From Taudactylus pleione (lineage: Eukaryota; Chordata; Amphibia; Anura; Myobatrachidae), in NCBI GenBank assembly GCA_031769625.1, contig JAUIMM010000016.1:15268501-15332500 (forward strand): 64,000 nt of DNA, in the 5' to 3' direction. Of the stretch, positions 22,181 to 34,209 are shown piece after piece. Made by a program: the position numbers and the translations under genes. The notes below the pieces were generated by a model. That model made no database searches. It saw only the letters and a program-made list of their open reading frames with translations, and was not told the origin of the DNA. Within the stretch, counting starts at the first letter, position 1. Each line of letters opens with the position of its first letter.

Positions 22181-25100
22181 TAACATAGTGCCTGCATTCC
22201 CTTATGGGAACTATATGTGGTCCCTCATTTGCATCTTCCTACTTCTAGAGTATATCTCAGATACAGCCTTTGATCAGATGTTTAGGATAGTTCCCTCTCT
22301 ACAGTATTTGGAAATGACGATCTCCAGAGACTTATCTCCTATGGGAGACAATTACCCCACAGACCTGCTAAGCTGGAAATGAAAACTAGTGTAAAATTAT
22401 TTCTAAGGTTGACATACACTTTAACTTAATTTGGGAAAATGCTATTTAAAAACAAAGACTATAACGAATAAACTGGCTTTATAGGACAACAAAAAGACTA
22501 AGCAAACCTAAGCACAAACAAAACTTGACATTTCTATCAGCTTAATAAAATGTTTATATCAAATTTCAACTAAATATGAATGGCTAGAGGGAGAATGCTC
22601 ATGTTAGGTAATATGTGTGAAGAACAGATCAAAGAGTAAGTAATTTTCCATAAACAACTTGCAGCGCCAGAAGTAAACTCTTTGATTTTAATGGAGCCTG
22701 GTGAAATTTACTATTAGTTTAGTTTGTAAAAAAAAAAAAGAAGCTATGAGCACTGAGAAACCTTTTAGACATTAAAGAAAAATTGAGCAGAGCTCTAAAT
22801 ACCAGTCACATCAGATTGCATGTACTGTATAATCAATTAGTCACAACCAACAGATCTTCCATCAAATATAGTAAGCTAATGGTGTTTAGGAAGATAGGAC
22901 AGTTTATAGATTGTATTTCACAAAGGAATGATGCTTTGGTGGTGAAATATCAATAGTGATCTGGACAACGTACATCTGTCAATATAAATTCTGGCCCAGT
23001 ATCACCAGGTTAGCAACTACGTTACCAGAGAGCAGTGACGTGCGGTGAGGTAAATGGCCTGAGAGGCACTGGCTAGTATCAGAGCTAGATTTACAGATAC
23101 ATATAAAAATCTGAGGCTTCATGTAGGCATTATACAATGGTGCAGCAGTATATAGTGCTGGAAATTTGGTGTGTTTTTATCAGGGATGTGCGGATAAGGT
23201 AGACAGGGGCGGTAGTGCCTCACCTGCAATACACTTTTGTCTATAAAAATGATTAGAATAATACAAAGAAGATATTTATAATGTTTTATTTACATTTTGC
23301 TTATAATTTTTATAGTCAAACTTTGGAGTATACCCATGTATGACATGAGAGGCTCTGCCTCACCTGACTGCACATCACTGCCAGAAAGTGATTTTTTGTG
23401 AGACGGGTAATTTATTAGTCGTTGATTGCATTTATTAACCTGATTAGTACAATTTTTATAAAAAATAAATAAATACCCCCAGTTCTCTTCATTAACAGTT
23501 ATGGCCAAGAAAACAACCCATCTCAAGATATGCCACATACTCATATTGTAATACTGTATATAGCGAGTTTGATCTAATACTTTGGGCAGAATAATCAACT
23601 TTGTGGTCTGTAGCACATCAGAGAAGGAATTCTGTGGCAATAGAATGCATAAAGCCAATTACATTAGTATGGCATTGTATTTACTGCGAATAGTTACATT
23701 TTAATGGAGGCATCCAATTAGGAGTCTTTTTAAGTCATTAAAAATACCTTGTGTGTCATATTCCTTTTCTTTCTTGTATTACTCAATCCCTCAACCTTCC
23801 CGCTCTCTTCTCTCTGACATACCAATCATTGGCAAGCTACTTTGCCTAAACTTTAATACGGGAACGGGAAATTCTAAGTAGAATATTGCTCGTATGATAA
23901 CTACTTTATGGCAACAGTGCATAGAAGGCGGGCGCATACTAGAAAAGGTGCCAACTGTAACATTTGTTGAATCTCATTCTAATACATTTTACTCTACTAT
24001 TATGTTCCAGCACTCTTACTAAGCCCCTTTCCCCCATCTGATCTTACTTTCAGCATCTCTAAGTGTAACCATTACTTTAGCAAACAAAGTCGCTGAAGAA
24101 AGGTCTATTTTGAAAGTCTATTTAAATAACAGAGGACCATACAAAGCAGAAAATTAGGGGGTGAGACAGAGTTATGCCCATTTGCATAGTGTGTCTTGCG
24201 TGTATTCACCGAGCCATAATCGGTTTTGACACAACAATCCTTGCAGCTGAAGCTAAGGCATTCTTATGTAGGCAAAGCTCAATGATAGAGTGATCACTCA
24301 AACACGGCCTAGCCATACCTCCCAACATAAGGGAGCAAAGAGTTGGGACTCCCTGTGCATGCCAAAGGTACAAAACCAAAAAAGGGGCGTAACCTCACAG
24401 GAAGGGGTGTGGCCTTGCAACATGCCCTCATTTCCCTCACTCTGGGGGTGTGCCCAGTGCTCCCTGAGATGCCGGTCAGACCCCAGGCTCACCCTATCGC
24501 ACTGTGTAGATGCTGTGCACATGCGCACAACTTCTATTCGCCCGTTGCAGTGAGAAAGTGCTTCCCCACGGTGCAACAGTGCCCACAAAGCAAGACTGTT
24601 CCGCCAAGAGTGGGATGGTTGGTGGGTGTTTCATGCAGACCTGCAAATATAAACAAATATTTGCTGATAGGAGGTTTAGCTTTGCACTTGTTATAGAGAG
24701 GTACAAGTACATACTGTTGTTGATCACATGGCGGAAAATAGCCGCATAAGCTGCGCTTACAGAGATATAAGCATCTGGGGTGTACGTCTTCTGGGAAATG
24801 CATTTATTTTGAGTTACTTTCTCCCATTTTACTTCCCATTCTGCATTGGCGCCTTAAGTACATTTTAGCTGGAGAGGGTAAAAAGAACACAGGTCTGTTT
24901 TTCAACTGACAAGACACTTTGTTTAATTTTTAAAAAGGTAAAGAAAAAATATTAAACCTGTTCATCACATTGTGACACCCAGATCCACTCTGTACACATT
25001 GCAGGCCTGTTGTTCGGCTTAGAAAACAGCTGCAGGTGCCTGGTAATTATAACACCATCTTCACAAACAACAACTGGCTTATTGAATTTGCTGCATTTGG

Positions 25101-26554
25101 TATGCATCCTCCAATAATAGCAAACTACTTTCATTACACATTTAGCAGACTTTCCAGCATTCAAGCTACTCAATTAATACATTATTTACAAGTTAGGGGA
25201 TATTAAAAACAGATTCTTAATTCACTAATGATTAAGCAGACCCCAGGCTTTATTTCCAATTTGTGCTTTTATTGAAAACGGAAGTCGGAGCAAGGTGATA
25301 AAAATGTCACATATTCCATGAGCCTTGTGTTCCAGATGAAGATTTTACATGGTCATTACTTTCCGTTTCAAAGTCTAACCTGTTGCAAACCAGAGGGAAG
25401 TAAAAGGCGAATCCAGAATGGAGAGCGGAACAATTAATGTTGTGGGTTTAATTGAAATTAAATAAAGATCATGCTGAGAAGTAGTACTGGGCGCACATGT
25501 TCATTATACAGTATTGGCTATTTTGAGTTGACATTCTCTGCAGGTAGATGTGGTTCGACATTAGAGAAAATTGAAGGTTATTAAAATTTCAGCACTGCTT
25601 CATTAATTTAAGTGAATAGCATATTTTAAATACACTTTAAAAAAAAGTATAATGTATTTTTTTATAGGAGCTACACAGCTGTACCTGTAAGTCATGGGGA
25701 ATAAAGGCAGGAAAAACATCAACAAAGAGATATACATATTGCAAAAGAGCAGATGGTAAATAGGCCTACCTTAAAGTAACATTAAAGATTTAACTGGGTG
25801 ACTTCTTATTACGATTTGATTGCATGTAAAACTCATTAAATTAAGTAGGGTTGTTTGGTTTCTCTAGTAGTTTGTCACCTTTTGAACTGATGAACATTTT
25901 ATGCTGAATGTATCTGAACTAACAAGACAGACTTGTCATTGTTGCTTTGTGTCAACTCTGATGCTCAAATACAGGCAAGTCCACAGGACTGCACTACACA
26001 CATTCATTGTATATGTGATTATCAAGTTTTTTTTCCTGTAAATAGTTAGGAACAATAAAAAGATAATTTTGAATGGTCTCTAATGTCAATTGGATCTGCT
26101 GTTCGGACTTTAATCATTATTTTTTACACTGAGATTGGCATTACTTAGGAGTTAATTTAGTGTGGCATGCTGCAGCATGCAAAATCAGTGTGTTGAATAA
26201 GTGGTATAAAATTAATCAAACATCTTATTAGAATAAAATGATGAATTAAGTGCACACCGCAAAATCCACATGGTAAAGTAGTGAGTGTTCAAACAGGAAT
26301 TTTAATTATCATGCAGTTACACCAAAATGAAGCATGGTGCACACTATGACATGCAATTATACAGCTGACATGCGTGGTTTGGCAATAAAAGATGAAAAGT
26401 GGATACGCACTATGGGAAAAGTATTTTTTTTGCAGCACTGAAAGAAAATCAGTTTGAATTGTGCAGAATAGACTTATTGGGCTTCAGTTACAAAGCACAA
26501 TGACTAATGTACAATGCATAGTCTCCTTTGATGGTGCTGCTAGATGGTTGTGGT
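22181..26554. other. No gene seen
   Basis: The longest largely repeat-free stretch of the window. It is AT-rich, with a few dispersed-repeat traces (CATACCTCCCAACAT near 24315). No open frame here has a recognisable domain. It could be intronic or intergenic. Confidence 0.45.
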
Positions 26555-26870
26555 ACAAACTGCCGACATTCAGAATGTTAATATCAGAATGTTGATATGT
26601 CCTGAATGCCGACATTCAGAATGTCAACATGGATGTTATGTCAACATGTCAAATGTCGATAATGATATATGTCGACATTGCCTGAAAATTGACATTGAAA
26701 TGTCAACTGGCAGCATGTCAACATAGCATTTTCAGGTGATTTGAGCTCTAACACTAACAGCAACCTAACCCTAAAATGACCATGTGGACATTGTGAGAGC
26801 TGCCATATCGACATTCAGACCATGTTGATATTCTGGAGTTGACATTCTGAAAGTCAACATTATGACTGCT
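26555..26870. repeat. TGTCGACAT-rich palindromic repeat, second copy
   Basis: GCCGACATTCAGAATGTTAA and many inverted versions of it alternate through the region, and AACCTAACCCTAAA lies in the middle. Same type as 21675-22180. Confidence 0.55.
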
Positions 26871-27304
26871 TACCCTCCTTGATGTCTGCCAAAGTGGGTC
26901 AGAGGGTGCATTTGAGAGGTGTTCCTTCTATTACTTCAAATGGGATGCATTTTGCACCTTGCCCAATGTAAAAGATTGCTTCAGACACACAAAAAAGTCT
27001 TGATGTTCCTTCATTGAAGAATGGGATTGTACCTTGCAATATGCTGGGCAGACAATCTAGATTCACAGGTGCAAACCAAATATTTTTACACTGAACATCC
27101 AGTGCACTTGTAAATGGGGCCCCTTGTGTGCAGCAGACCCAAATGCTCCTCCATATCACCTATAAAGTTAATATACTTCCATATAACCAATGTACTGTAC
27201 GTACTTATATGCCTATATATAGTATGGGATAGTGACAGAATACGGGTTGGGTATGAAATATGGTAAAAAATCTTGACCCTGGAAGCAGATAATCCTGACT
27301 AGGG

Positions 27305-27877
27305 CTGGTAAGCAGGGTCGTATCTTCCTATTGGCAGGGATGCCGGCTGAGGGGGGGCGCCTTTGCCACCCAACATCATTAGCAAATGATCACTGGTCTC
27401 CTGTCTGCTCTGTGCAGTGTCCCGCAGACAGCTGTGACTCGTTAGTAGTCTTTAGTAAATGATCACTGGTCTCCTGTCTCCATTGCTCTTATCAGTGTCC
27501 TCTGTTGATTGTTAAGTGTCAAGCTTCTTATATGTCCCTTTATATCAGAAACATTTAAAATTAGAGAGACTAATGTTTTTTTTATTTTTTTTCTAATATA
27601 TCTCTTCTCCCACAATACCCACCACATACCAATCACCACTCACTAATTCCCATATGTCAACCTTGCAGGAAAAGAGTGCAAGCACCACATCAACCACAAT
27701 GCTCTATTCGCAAGGTAATTTGCATATATGCAAATTATCTTGCCCACAATGCACCTTGTTTGTTATTGATGCCCTCTTTTCCTGTGTTGTTGACATATAG
27801 AAATTAATAAACAGTGCTTGCATGAAGTAAGTGTTATAACTGAAAAAATATAAAAATATATATATATATTAAAAAAA

Positions 27878-27914
<37 letters not shown>

Positions 27915-28468
27915 CTCCCTATTTCTACAGGCGTGTAAGTTGAACTACCCCCAGTGTAAGTACTAATAAATTTATCTTTTTCCCAGTATCGGGAGTTGAC
28001 CATTATCTTTATAGGTTGTGGATACTCTGGTGTCAGGATTAAGACATGATCCTTATGTACTGTTTTTATTGTGTGTGAGATTTCAATGGACCCATATGGG
28101 CTGTTTTACCAGTGAATTATAGGGCAGAGTTAAAAAGCATAATGCAGTGTAGACAGTCCAATTTGAATATATGTTAATTATTTTACCCATAATGCATGTT
28201 TGTTTTTGATGGTATGTTTTCAAGCTGTTGCTGTGTTTTTTGGCATTAATAAATAGTGGTTTGCAAGAGAGTAAGTGCTATAAAAGATATATATATTAAA
28301 AAGAGAAATAAAAAAAAAATATTCTCCCTATTTCTACAGGTGTCTGAATTAAACTACCCCCAGTGTGTGTTATTTTTTTTTTTTTAAGCAGAACCAGTCA
28401 TTGGAGGGGGGCGCCAGTCCCTTAGTTTGCCAGGGGCGCTCGGACCACAAGATACACCCTTGCTGGTA
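27305..28468. repeat. Repeat with internal tandem duplication
   Basis: Two diverged copies of one segment lie at about 27720-27955 and 28160-28365. Both run from an AATT..CCCA(C/T)AATGCA block through a TATA run to CTCCCTATTTCTACAGG and AACTACCCCCAGTGT. The flanks (AGCAGGGTCGTATCTT at 27313 and AAGATACACCCTTGCTGG near 28449) look like inverted ends. (TA)n runs at 27853-27911 are part of it. Confidence 0.55.
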
Positions 28469-28479
28469 AGTATAGTCTT

Positions 28480-28862
28480 CCTCCCTAACCCTCCCTTGTG
28501 GGTGCCTAACCCTAAGACTCCGGGGTGCCTACCTCTAACCCCCCCTTCCCGCACCCTAAACCTAACCCTCCTGGGGGAATACCTAACCCTAACCCCCTTC
28601 CTCTAGCATTACCCTAACTCTCTCAGGGGGGTACCTAGCCCTAAGTCCCCCCCCAAGGGTTGCCTAAACCTAACCCTCTCCCTCGCAGCTAACAGCTCCC
28701 AATGCCTGGCTTACCTACGCTTGGTATGCCGGGCATCGGGATTGTGATAGCTGTCGGTATTTGGACGCCTATCTTTAGTCCCATGCTGGGCTTTCAGAGT
28801 CGGGATTCTGGCAGTCGGCATTCCAGCCACCAGCATCCTAACTGCTACATACCTCCACATGC
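28480..28862. mobile_element. Family D-like MITE fragment
   Basis: GTGCCTAACCCTAAG and CCTAACCCTAACCC units are followed by TGCCGGGCATCGGGAT and palindromic GGATTCTGGCAGTCGGCATTCC. The composition matches the copies at 20765 and 51927, but the ends are not clear. Confidence 0.5.
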
Positions 28863-29689
28863 CTCCTGTTTGCCTCCTATCATAAATTAACTGTAGAACC
28901 CGGTAGTGGCAGGGTATGTATATACAGCACTTCTGTGTATGCTGATTGGAGATTCATTTTATTTATTGCCTAGCCCCTTGGATGCCTACTGGACAAGAGG
29001 ATCGACCAGCGCCATGTATAGGTGCGGGTAAGTGAGTGAATCTGTAATAAAAAGTAAAATCCTTCAGTGTTAGTGTCCTGTTTTTATTTTTTATATTTTC
29101 TTCGGGATACAGGTGCCAGCAGCCCGCAGTCTCACTGTGAAGTACAATACTTCTATATTTAACAAAATACCCCTGTACCCACCACCTCTTGTGGGACAGC
29201 GAAAAGCCCTGGGCTGCTGGTTGATCGTCAGGAGGGGGGACCCCACACTTCTGAGGAGGTGGTGGTCTATTTAAAACTTTTGTTTTGGCCTGAGTTTGCA
29301 CCATGTCTGATCGTGTTTGCAAACACGATTCTTAGGAATACAGCACACAGAACTACTGTCTATAAAAAGTACTTGCGAGTTGGTTTGATGGTGTACTGAC
29401 TGCTATTTGTGTGTTTGGCCATGTTTTGCAGATCAAATCGTGTTTTTACAACCCTGTTTTCCTTTAGTACATCTCTGTTTGAAAATCAGGCAAAACAGGC
29501 ACAGGAATTGCAATCTCCGCCAGACACGATTCTTAGTAAATATACCCCTTACAGTGTCCAAAACTATTCCCCAATGCCATACCTCTCAAAATGCAACGTT
29601 TCTAAATCAATGCAGGGATCTTTGTCATGGCACAATGGGCTGTGATAATGGCACAATAGGGCATAGCTTCATCATCCATGGTCGTGTCT
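28863..29689. other. No gene seen
   Basis: No supported feature. Open frames at 28963-29322 and 29407-29691 overlap on opposite strands and show no domain. Confidence 0.4.
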
Positions 29690-30290
29690 AGTGCTTCTGA
29701 GGTGCTATGCTGCTCACAACACTTCTTCCCTGCAGACCCCTCACAATTAATGCCTGCATCTGCTGGACAAACCTCCCAAAATTCCGAGAAGTCAGCATTT
29801 ATGTGGAGATTCCTTGTTTTTCTTTTTTTTTTACAAACATGGTGTTGTGCATTAGGCTAGAACGTCTCCACTTTAGTCTTATCTATTTCTACCCTAGGAT
29901 GAAAGTCATTGCATCTCGAACCTTAACATTTGCCATGTTGGCAGAGGCCTGCAGATACCATGAGTTTTTTATAATTCCTTGCAGCATCAGGCAGTCAGAT
30001 TTGTGGGTGGATTTGCTGGGACGTTTACTCCTTGGATGATAGCCAGCTTCATTGTTCTCCATTTGCAATCTTCCGCATTGTAAAATGATGGACTTCAAAT
30101 TGTTTGCAAGTGGCCTTATAATCCTTTCCAGACTGATGAGCAACAACAATTGCTTCTCTGAAAACATTGCAGTATCTTCACTCTGTGGCATGGTATTATC
30201 ACAACCTGAATGCTCCAGGCCAATCTGCCAAAGGTTCTGCCCTTATATAAAGATGGTAACACTTTGATAATCAGATAATGAAGTGCACAA
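29690..30290 (-). pseudogene. Tc1-like transposase, N-terminal remnant
   Basis: The minus-strand frame at 29889-30191 starts MPQSEDTAMFSEKQ and contains KRPSKSTHKSDCLMLQGIIK followed by LQASANMANVKV. This corresponds to the second helix-turn-helix of a Tc1 transposase lineage (GRPSK..RSD..ML pattern). The flanking sequence at 30190-30300 (CTGAATGCTCCAGGCCAA and ATTAGCAACACCTGGCT) matches the untranslated part known in vertebrate members, from memory. The catalytic half is not recoverable and both terminal repeats are missing. Confidence 0.7.
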
Positions 30291-30609
30291 GATTAGCAAC
30301 ACCTGGCTCAAATTACTTTTTTCTTTTTTTGTACACAAATAAGAAAACAGAAAAAATTGCCCAGACACCCCAACCTGACAGACTGGAGTCCAGGAACCAT
30401 GTTCTTAAGTCCTGCTCCTCTCGTGTCAATATGGAGGAGGCAGACCCAATATGATGCAATTTCATTAGAATTGAGTCATTTGGCCCAGCACCCCCTTCCA
30501 AGTGACCAGCATATCGCTGTATTTTGACGGGAAGGGGAGGGACCTAATTACATGGTACCAACCTGCTAGGTCCTGTACCGATCAGATGAGCTACAAGGTA
30601 AGTTTGTAT

Positions 30610-30765
30610 GTAATGTATACGTGACATATGTGTGTGTGTGTAAGATATGTGTGACATATATATGTGTGTGCATGTAAGGCATGTGCGACATATGTATGTG
30701 TGCATGCAAATGAATATATGTATGTGTATAAACACGCATTATATATATATATATCCCAAAAGTAG
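30610..30765. repeat. (TG)n/(TATG)n microsatellite
   Basis: Degenerate TGTG, ACATATG and TATG runs ending in an ATATATATATAT block. Confidence 0.85.
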
Positions 30766-30767
30766 AG

Positions 30768-30870
30768 GCGGCACTCAGACAATTTGGTACAATAACGACC
30801 GCAGGAGCCTTTATTAGGTCAACATTTCAGAACTTTATGTTCTTTCGTCAGGATATATTACAAACAAACA
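30768..30870 (-). mobile_element. Possible Penelope-type terminal fragment
   Basis: AAAGTAGAGGCGGCACTC, then TTTATTAGGTCAACATTTC and TTCTTTCGTCAGGATATA. The order is like the terminal sequences that accompany Penelope-like elements, and the microsatellite sits at its edge. Only about 100 bp, so low confidence. Confidence 0.35.
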
Positions 30871-31139
30871 GAGCATGCTGCAGTTAGAATCGCAGTGGAT
30901 TTTTCATTTAGGGACCCTCTCACTGGTGGGTCTTAATGAGAATCTGGGATTAAATGCTTTTTTGGTAATGCTTCTTTGTAATGCTTTTCTGGTATATTAT
31001 ATACTATACACACTGTGTACACACTGGAATGGTTTTGAATTAACAGGTGTGCCTTGTCAAGAGTCAATCTATGGAATTACTTGCCTTCTTAATGTGTTTG
31101 AGACCATCAGTTGTGTTGTGCAGAGGTAGGATTAGTACA

Positions 31140-32346
31140 CAGTGGACACCACTATTTGACTATTGTTGAATCCAAATTATGGCACCAACCACTCAACTCA
31201 GTAAAGAGAAACGACAGTCCATCATTACATTAAGACATGAAGGTCAGTCGATATGGAAAATTTCAAGAACTTTGAATGTATCCTCAAGTGCAGTTGCAAA
31301 AATCATCAAACGCTATGATGACACTGGATCTCATGATGATCGCCCCAGGAAAGGAAGACCAAGAGTTACCTCTGCTGCAGAGGATAAGTGCATTAGAGTT
31401 ACCAGCCTCAGAAACCGCTATGTAACAGCACCTCAGATTAGAGACCACATAAAGTCTTCACAGAGTTCAAGTAGCAGACAAATCTCAACATCAACTGTTC
31501 AGAGGAGACTGCGTGAATGAGGCCTTCATGGTCGTATTGCTGTGATGAAGCCACTACTGAGGATCAACAACAAGAAGAAGAGAATTGTTTGGGCCAAGAA
31601 ACACAAGGAATGGACATTAGACCAGTGGAAATCTGTACTTAGTCTGATGAGTCCAAATTTGAGATTTTTGGTACCAACCGCCGTGTCTTTGTGAGAGACG
31701 CATAGAAGGTGAGTGGATGGTTTCTGCATGTGTGGTTCCCACTGTGAAGCATGTAGGAGGAGGTGCGATGGTGTTGGGGTGCTTTGCTGGTGACACTGTT
31801 GGTGTTTTATTCAACATTCAAGGCACACTTAACCAGCATAGCTACCACAGCATTCTGCTGCGCCATGCCATCCCATCTGGTTTGCGCTTACTGGGACCAT
31901 CATTTGTTTTTCAACAAGACAATAACCCTAAAAACACCTCCAGGCTATGTAAGGGCTACTTGACCAAGAAGGAAAGTGATGGAGTGCTGCGTCAGATGAC
32001 CTGGCCTCCACAATCACCCGACCTAAACCCAATTGAGCTGGTTTGGGATGAGTTGGACCGCACAGTGAAGGAAAAGCAGCCAACAAGTGCTCAGTACCTC
32101 TGGGAACTCCTTCAAGACTGTTGGAAAACCATTCCAGGAGACTACCTCATGAAGCTGATTGAGAGAATGCCAAGAGCTGTCATCCAAGCAAAAGGAGGCT
32201 ACTTTGAGGAATCTAAAATATAAAACATAATTCCATATGTGTTCTTTCATAGATTTGAGGTCTTCAGTATTAATCTACTATGTTGAAAATAATTTAAATT
32301 AACAAAAACCATTGAATGAGAAGGTGAGTCCAAACTTTTGACTAGT
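31140..32346 (+). mobile_element. Tc1-like transposon, best preserved, 5' end missing
   Basis: Transposase followed by a 3' region ending in GAGTCCAAACTTTTGACTAG and TACTGTA, the inverted terminal repeat. The matching left repeat is not present in the 300 bp upstream, so the 5' end was lost or replaced; position 31140 is approximate. Confidence 0.8.
31179..32222 (+). pseudogene. Tc1-like transposase, nearly complete
   Basis: It starts with MAPTTQLSKEKRQSIITLRH and runs to YFEESKI at the stop, about 345 codons, full length for the family. Visible in order are the paired helix-turn-helix region with the GRPR motif (RPRKGRPRVTSAAEDK, residues about 55-70), SDESKFEIF with the first aspartate, FQQDNNPKN with the second, and SPDLNPIELVWDELD with the glutamate of the DDE triad. 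Damage: TGA at about 31518, in-frame stops near 31640 and 31704, and a frameshift before 31717. The last 168 codons are intact. This looks like the youngest of the Tc1 copies, but it is inactive. Confidence 0.9.
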
Positions 32347-33117
32347 ACTGTATATATATATAACCCCCCCATAAAAACTACCAATTGGGTGCCCAAAACA
32401 CAGACTTTTCACCTATTTCTGCTTGGGGGCGGTGAAAAGAACATGCATGGTCCACCCCCTGTTGCAGGACCATTCAAGATGAACCTGAGTGGAGGTGCTC
32501 CCGATTGGTCCACACCTTTTGTTGAAACCTTTATCAGGCAAAACCAGTATGGCTTGTTGGCGCCTCAATTATCGTCTTAAATAACTTATGGCAAAACTCA
32601 CTCCACATTGCCAACAAAACTTTCCAGAAAATAATGGCCATAGTACAGCTATAAACGTTCGCAATAATATACTGTAGTGCGCATCTGTATGTAGGTTTAT
32701 GTAATGTATATTTAGCCAATTTTTGGGAGCAACTGTAGTGGTATAGCCACAAGGATTTGCATAAAAAGGAAGAAATGAGAACAAAACTTCACATTTTAAA
32801 TACTAGCAATTGGTTGCCAAATAACATGTTGAGCCCCAATATATAGTCTGGGGCACCCCATTAATTGGAAAGTATGGATATCGTGGCTTTTTCAGACATT
32901 AGTTGACATTCTAACCGATTCCCGGTTGAAATATATATATAAAATGTACAGTGGCCTCGGGACTGTATCTATCTATCTAAGGTCAGGGGCGGAACTACAG
33001 TCCTTTGGGGGGGGAAGGGCTGTGGGAATGTAATGGTAATTATTGATATAGCTTATAGCGGTTGTAGTCACAATAGATGTTAGTCAGAATGTGAAAGTGA
33101 TTGTTAGGCCACACAAA
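32347..33117. other. No gene seen
   Basis: No supported feature. The part at 32370-32560 (TTGTTGAAACCTTTATCAGG) may be a retroelement end, but nothing confirms this. Confidence 0.4.
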
Positions 33118-33613
33118 GGCCCTCAGTCAGAGGCAGTTGCAAGAAGCGATCGCTCTCTCTGAATGAGGGCGGGTGCTTCTTTTTTTAGTGCGGCCTCCTG
33201 GTCGCTAGGTAAGCTGTGGATTACCACCCACAGCTTAGCGACCGACCAGGGTGATGGCGCGATGGTCAAGATGGTCAAGACGGGGCTTGTGACGAGACCC
33301 TAAGGTTGGGTCTCGGCAACCGCAAGCCCCAGGGAGCTTCCTGCTCTGATCAAGCAGGAAGCTCCCCACTGACATCACTGATGTCAGTGTGGCTGCCCAC
33401 AAAACGGCAAGCGATCCGTTAGGAACGCCTCTGTTTGTGTAGCCACCCCGCCTACAAAACGGGCCAAGCTGTCGATCAACATCGACAGCCGGCCCTTTTG
33501 TAGTGAGCTCCGGAGCAAGAGAGTTTCTCTCTCACTCCGGGGCTTGCACGTGCGCAGGACCAAAACATCGACCCGGTTGCGAGTGTGCAGCGCTTGAGAC
33601 CGGGTCTGAATGA
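33118..33613 (-). mobile_element. Multi-hairpin MITE, family B, copy 3
   Basis: Reverse orientation and more diverged than the other copies. Hairpins remain: 33184-33250 (arms around AAGCTGTGG and CCACAGCTT); 33332-33365 with a perfect stem GGAGCTTCCTGCT/AGCAGGAAGCTCC; TGACATCACTGATGTCA; GCTGTCGATCAACATCGACAGC; and CTCCGGAGC..GAGAGAG..CTCCGG. The ends are eroded (GGCCCTCAGTCAG and TCTGAATGAGG), and I could not see a clear target duplication. Confidence 0.75.
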
Positions 33614-33989
33614 GGTCATGAGTCCTTAACCAGGATTCTGGGTTTATTAATATCAACAGGGTAACAGGAGACAGCAGAATAGTGGTATTGCAGGGGTTAA
33701 CAGTGGTTTTTAGGTGTCTCCTCTCAGGAGCTACTGTAAGTACTGTGCATCCACACAGTACTGTGACATGCTACAGAGTAAAGATGGCCCAGTTGCTCAT
33801 GAGCAGTAGCTCGGCATGTGGGAGGTCGCGTCTCTCTCTGACTTTGCATGTATAGCAGAGAGAGGAGACAGTGTTGCTTAGTAGCAGTAATGAGGACCAG
33901 TTGACGCCGATCTCTCGTCTAGAGAAATTCACACTCCATTCTTGTAAGCATGGACAGGGGTGTAGTACATGTGCAAAATAAAAAACTAA

Positions 33990-34209
33990 GGGCCTGATTC
34001 AGAGACGGACGGTAATGCAAACTCAACTGCATATGCTCACCGATCGTAGCAGCTAAACTATGCTAATGCCTTCCAAAGCATACCCGAGCATAGGGACGCC
34101 CACTGCTGCCTTCTCATATCCGTACGGCAATGTGCAACAGTGCAAAGATCGGTACCATTGATCTGGCAAAAATAGCTAATGTGTCTGTCTCTGAAGCTGG
34201 CCCTAAATG
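33990..34209. mobile_element. MITE, family A, 3' truncated
   Basis: Starts GGGCCTGATTCAGAGACGGA and shares with other family A copies the order ATGCTAATGCCT..GACGCCCACTGCTGCCTTCTC..TCCGT. The right end is not present. Confidence 0.6.
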
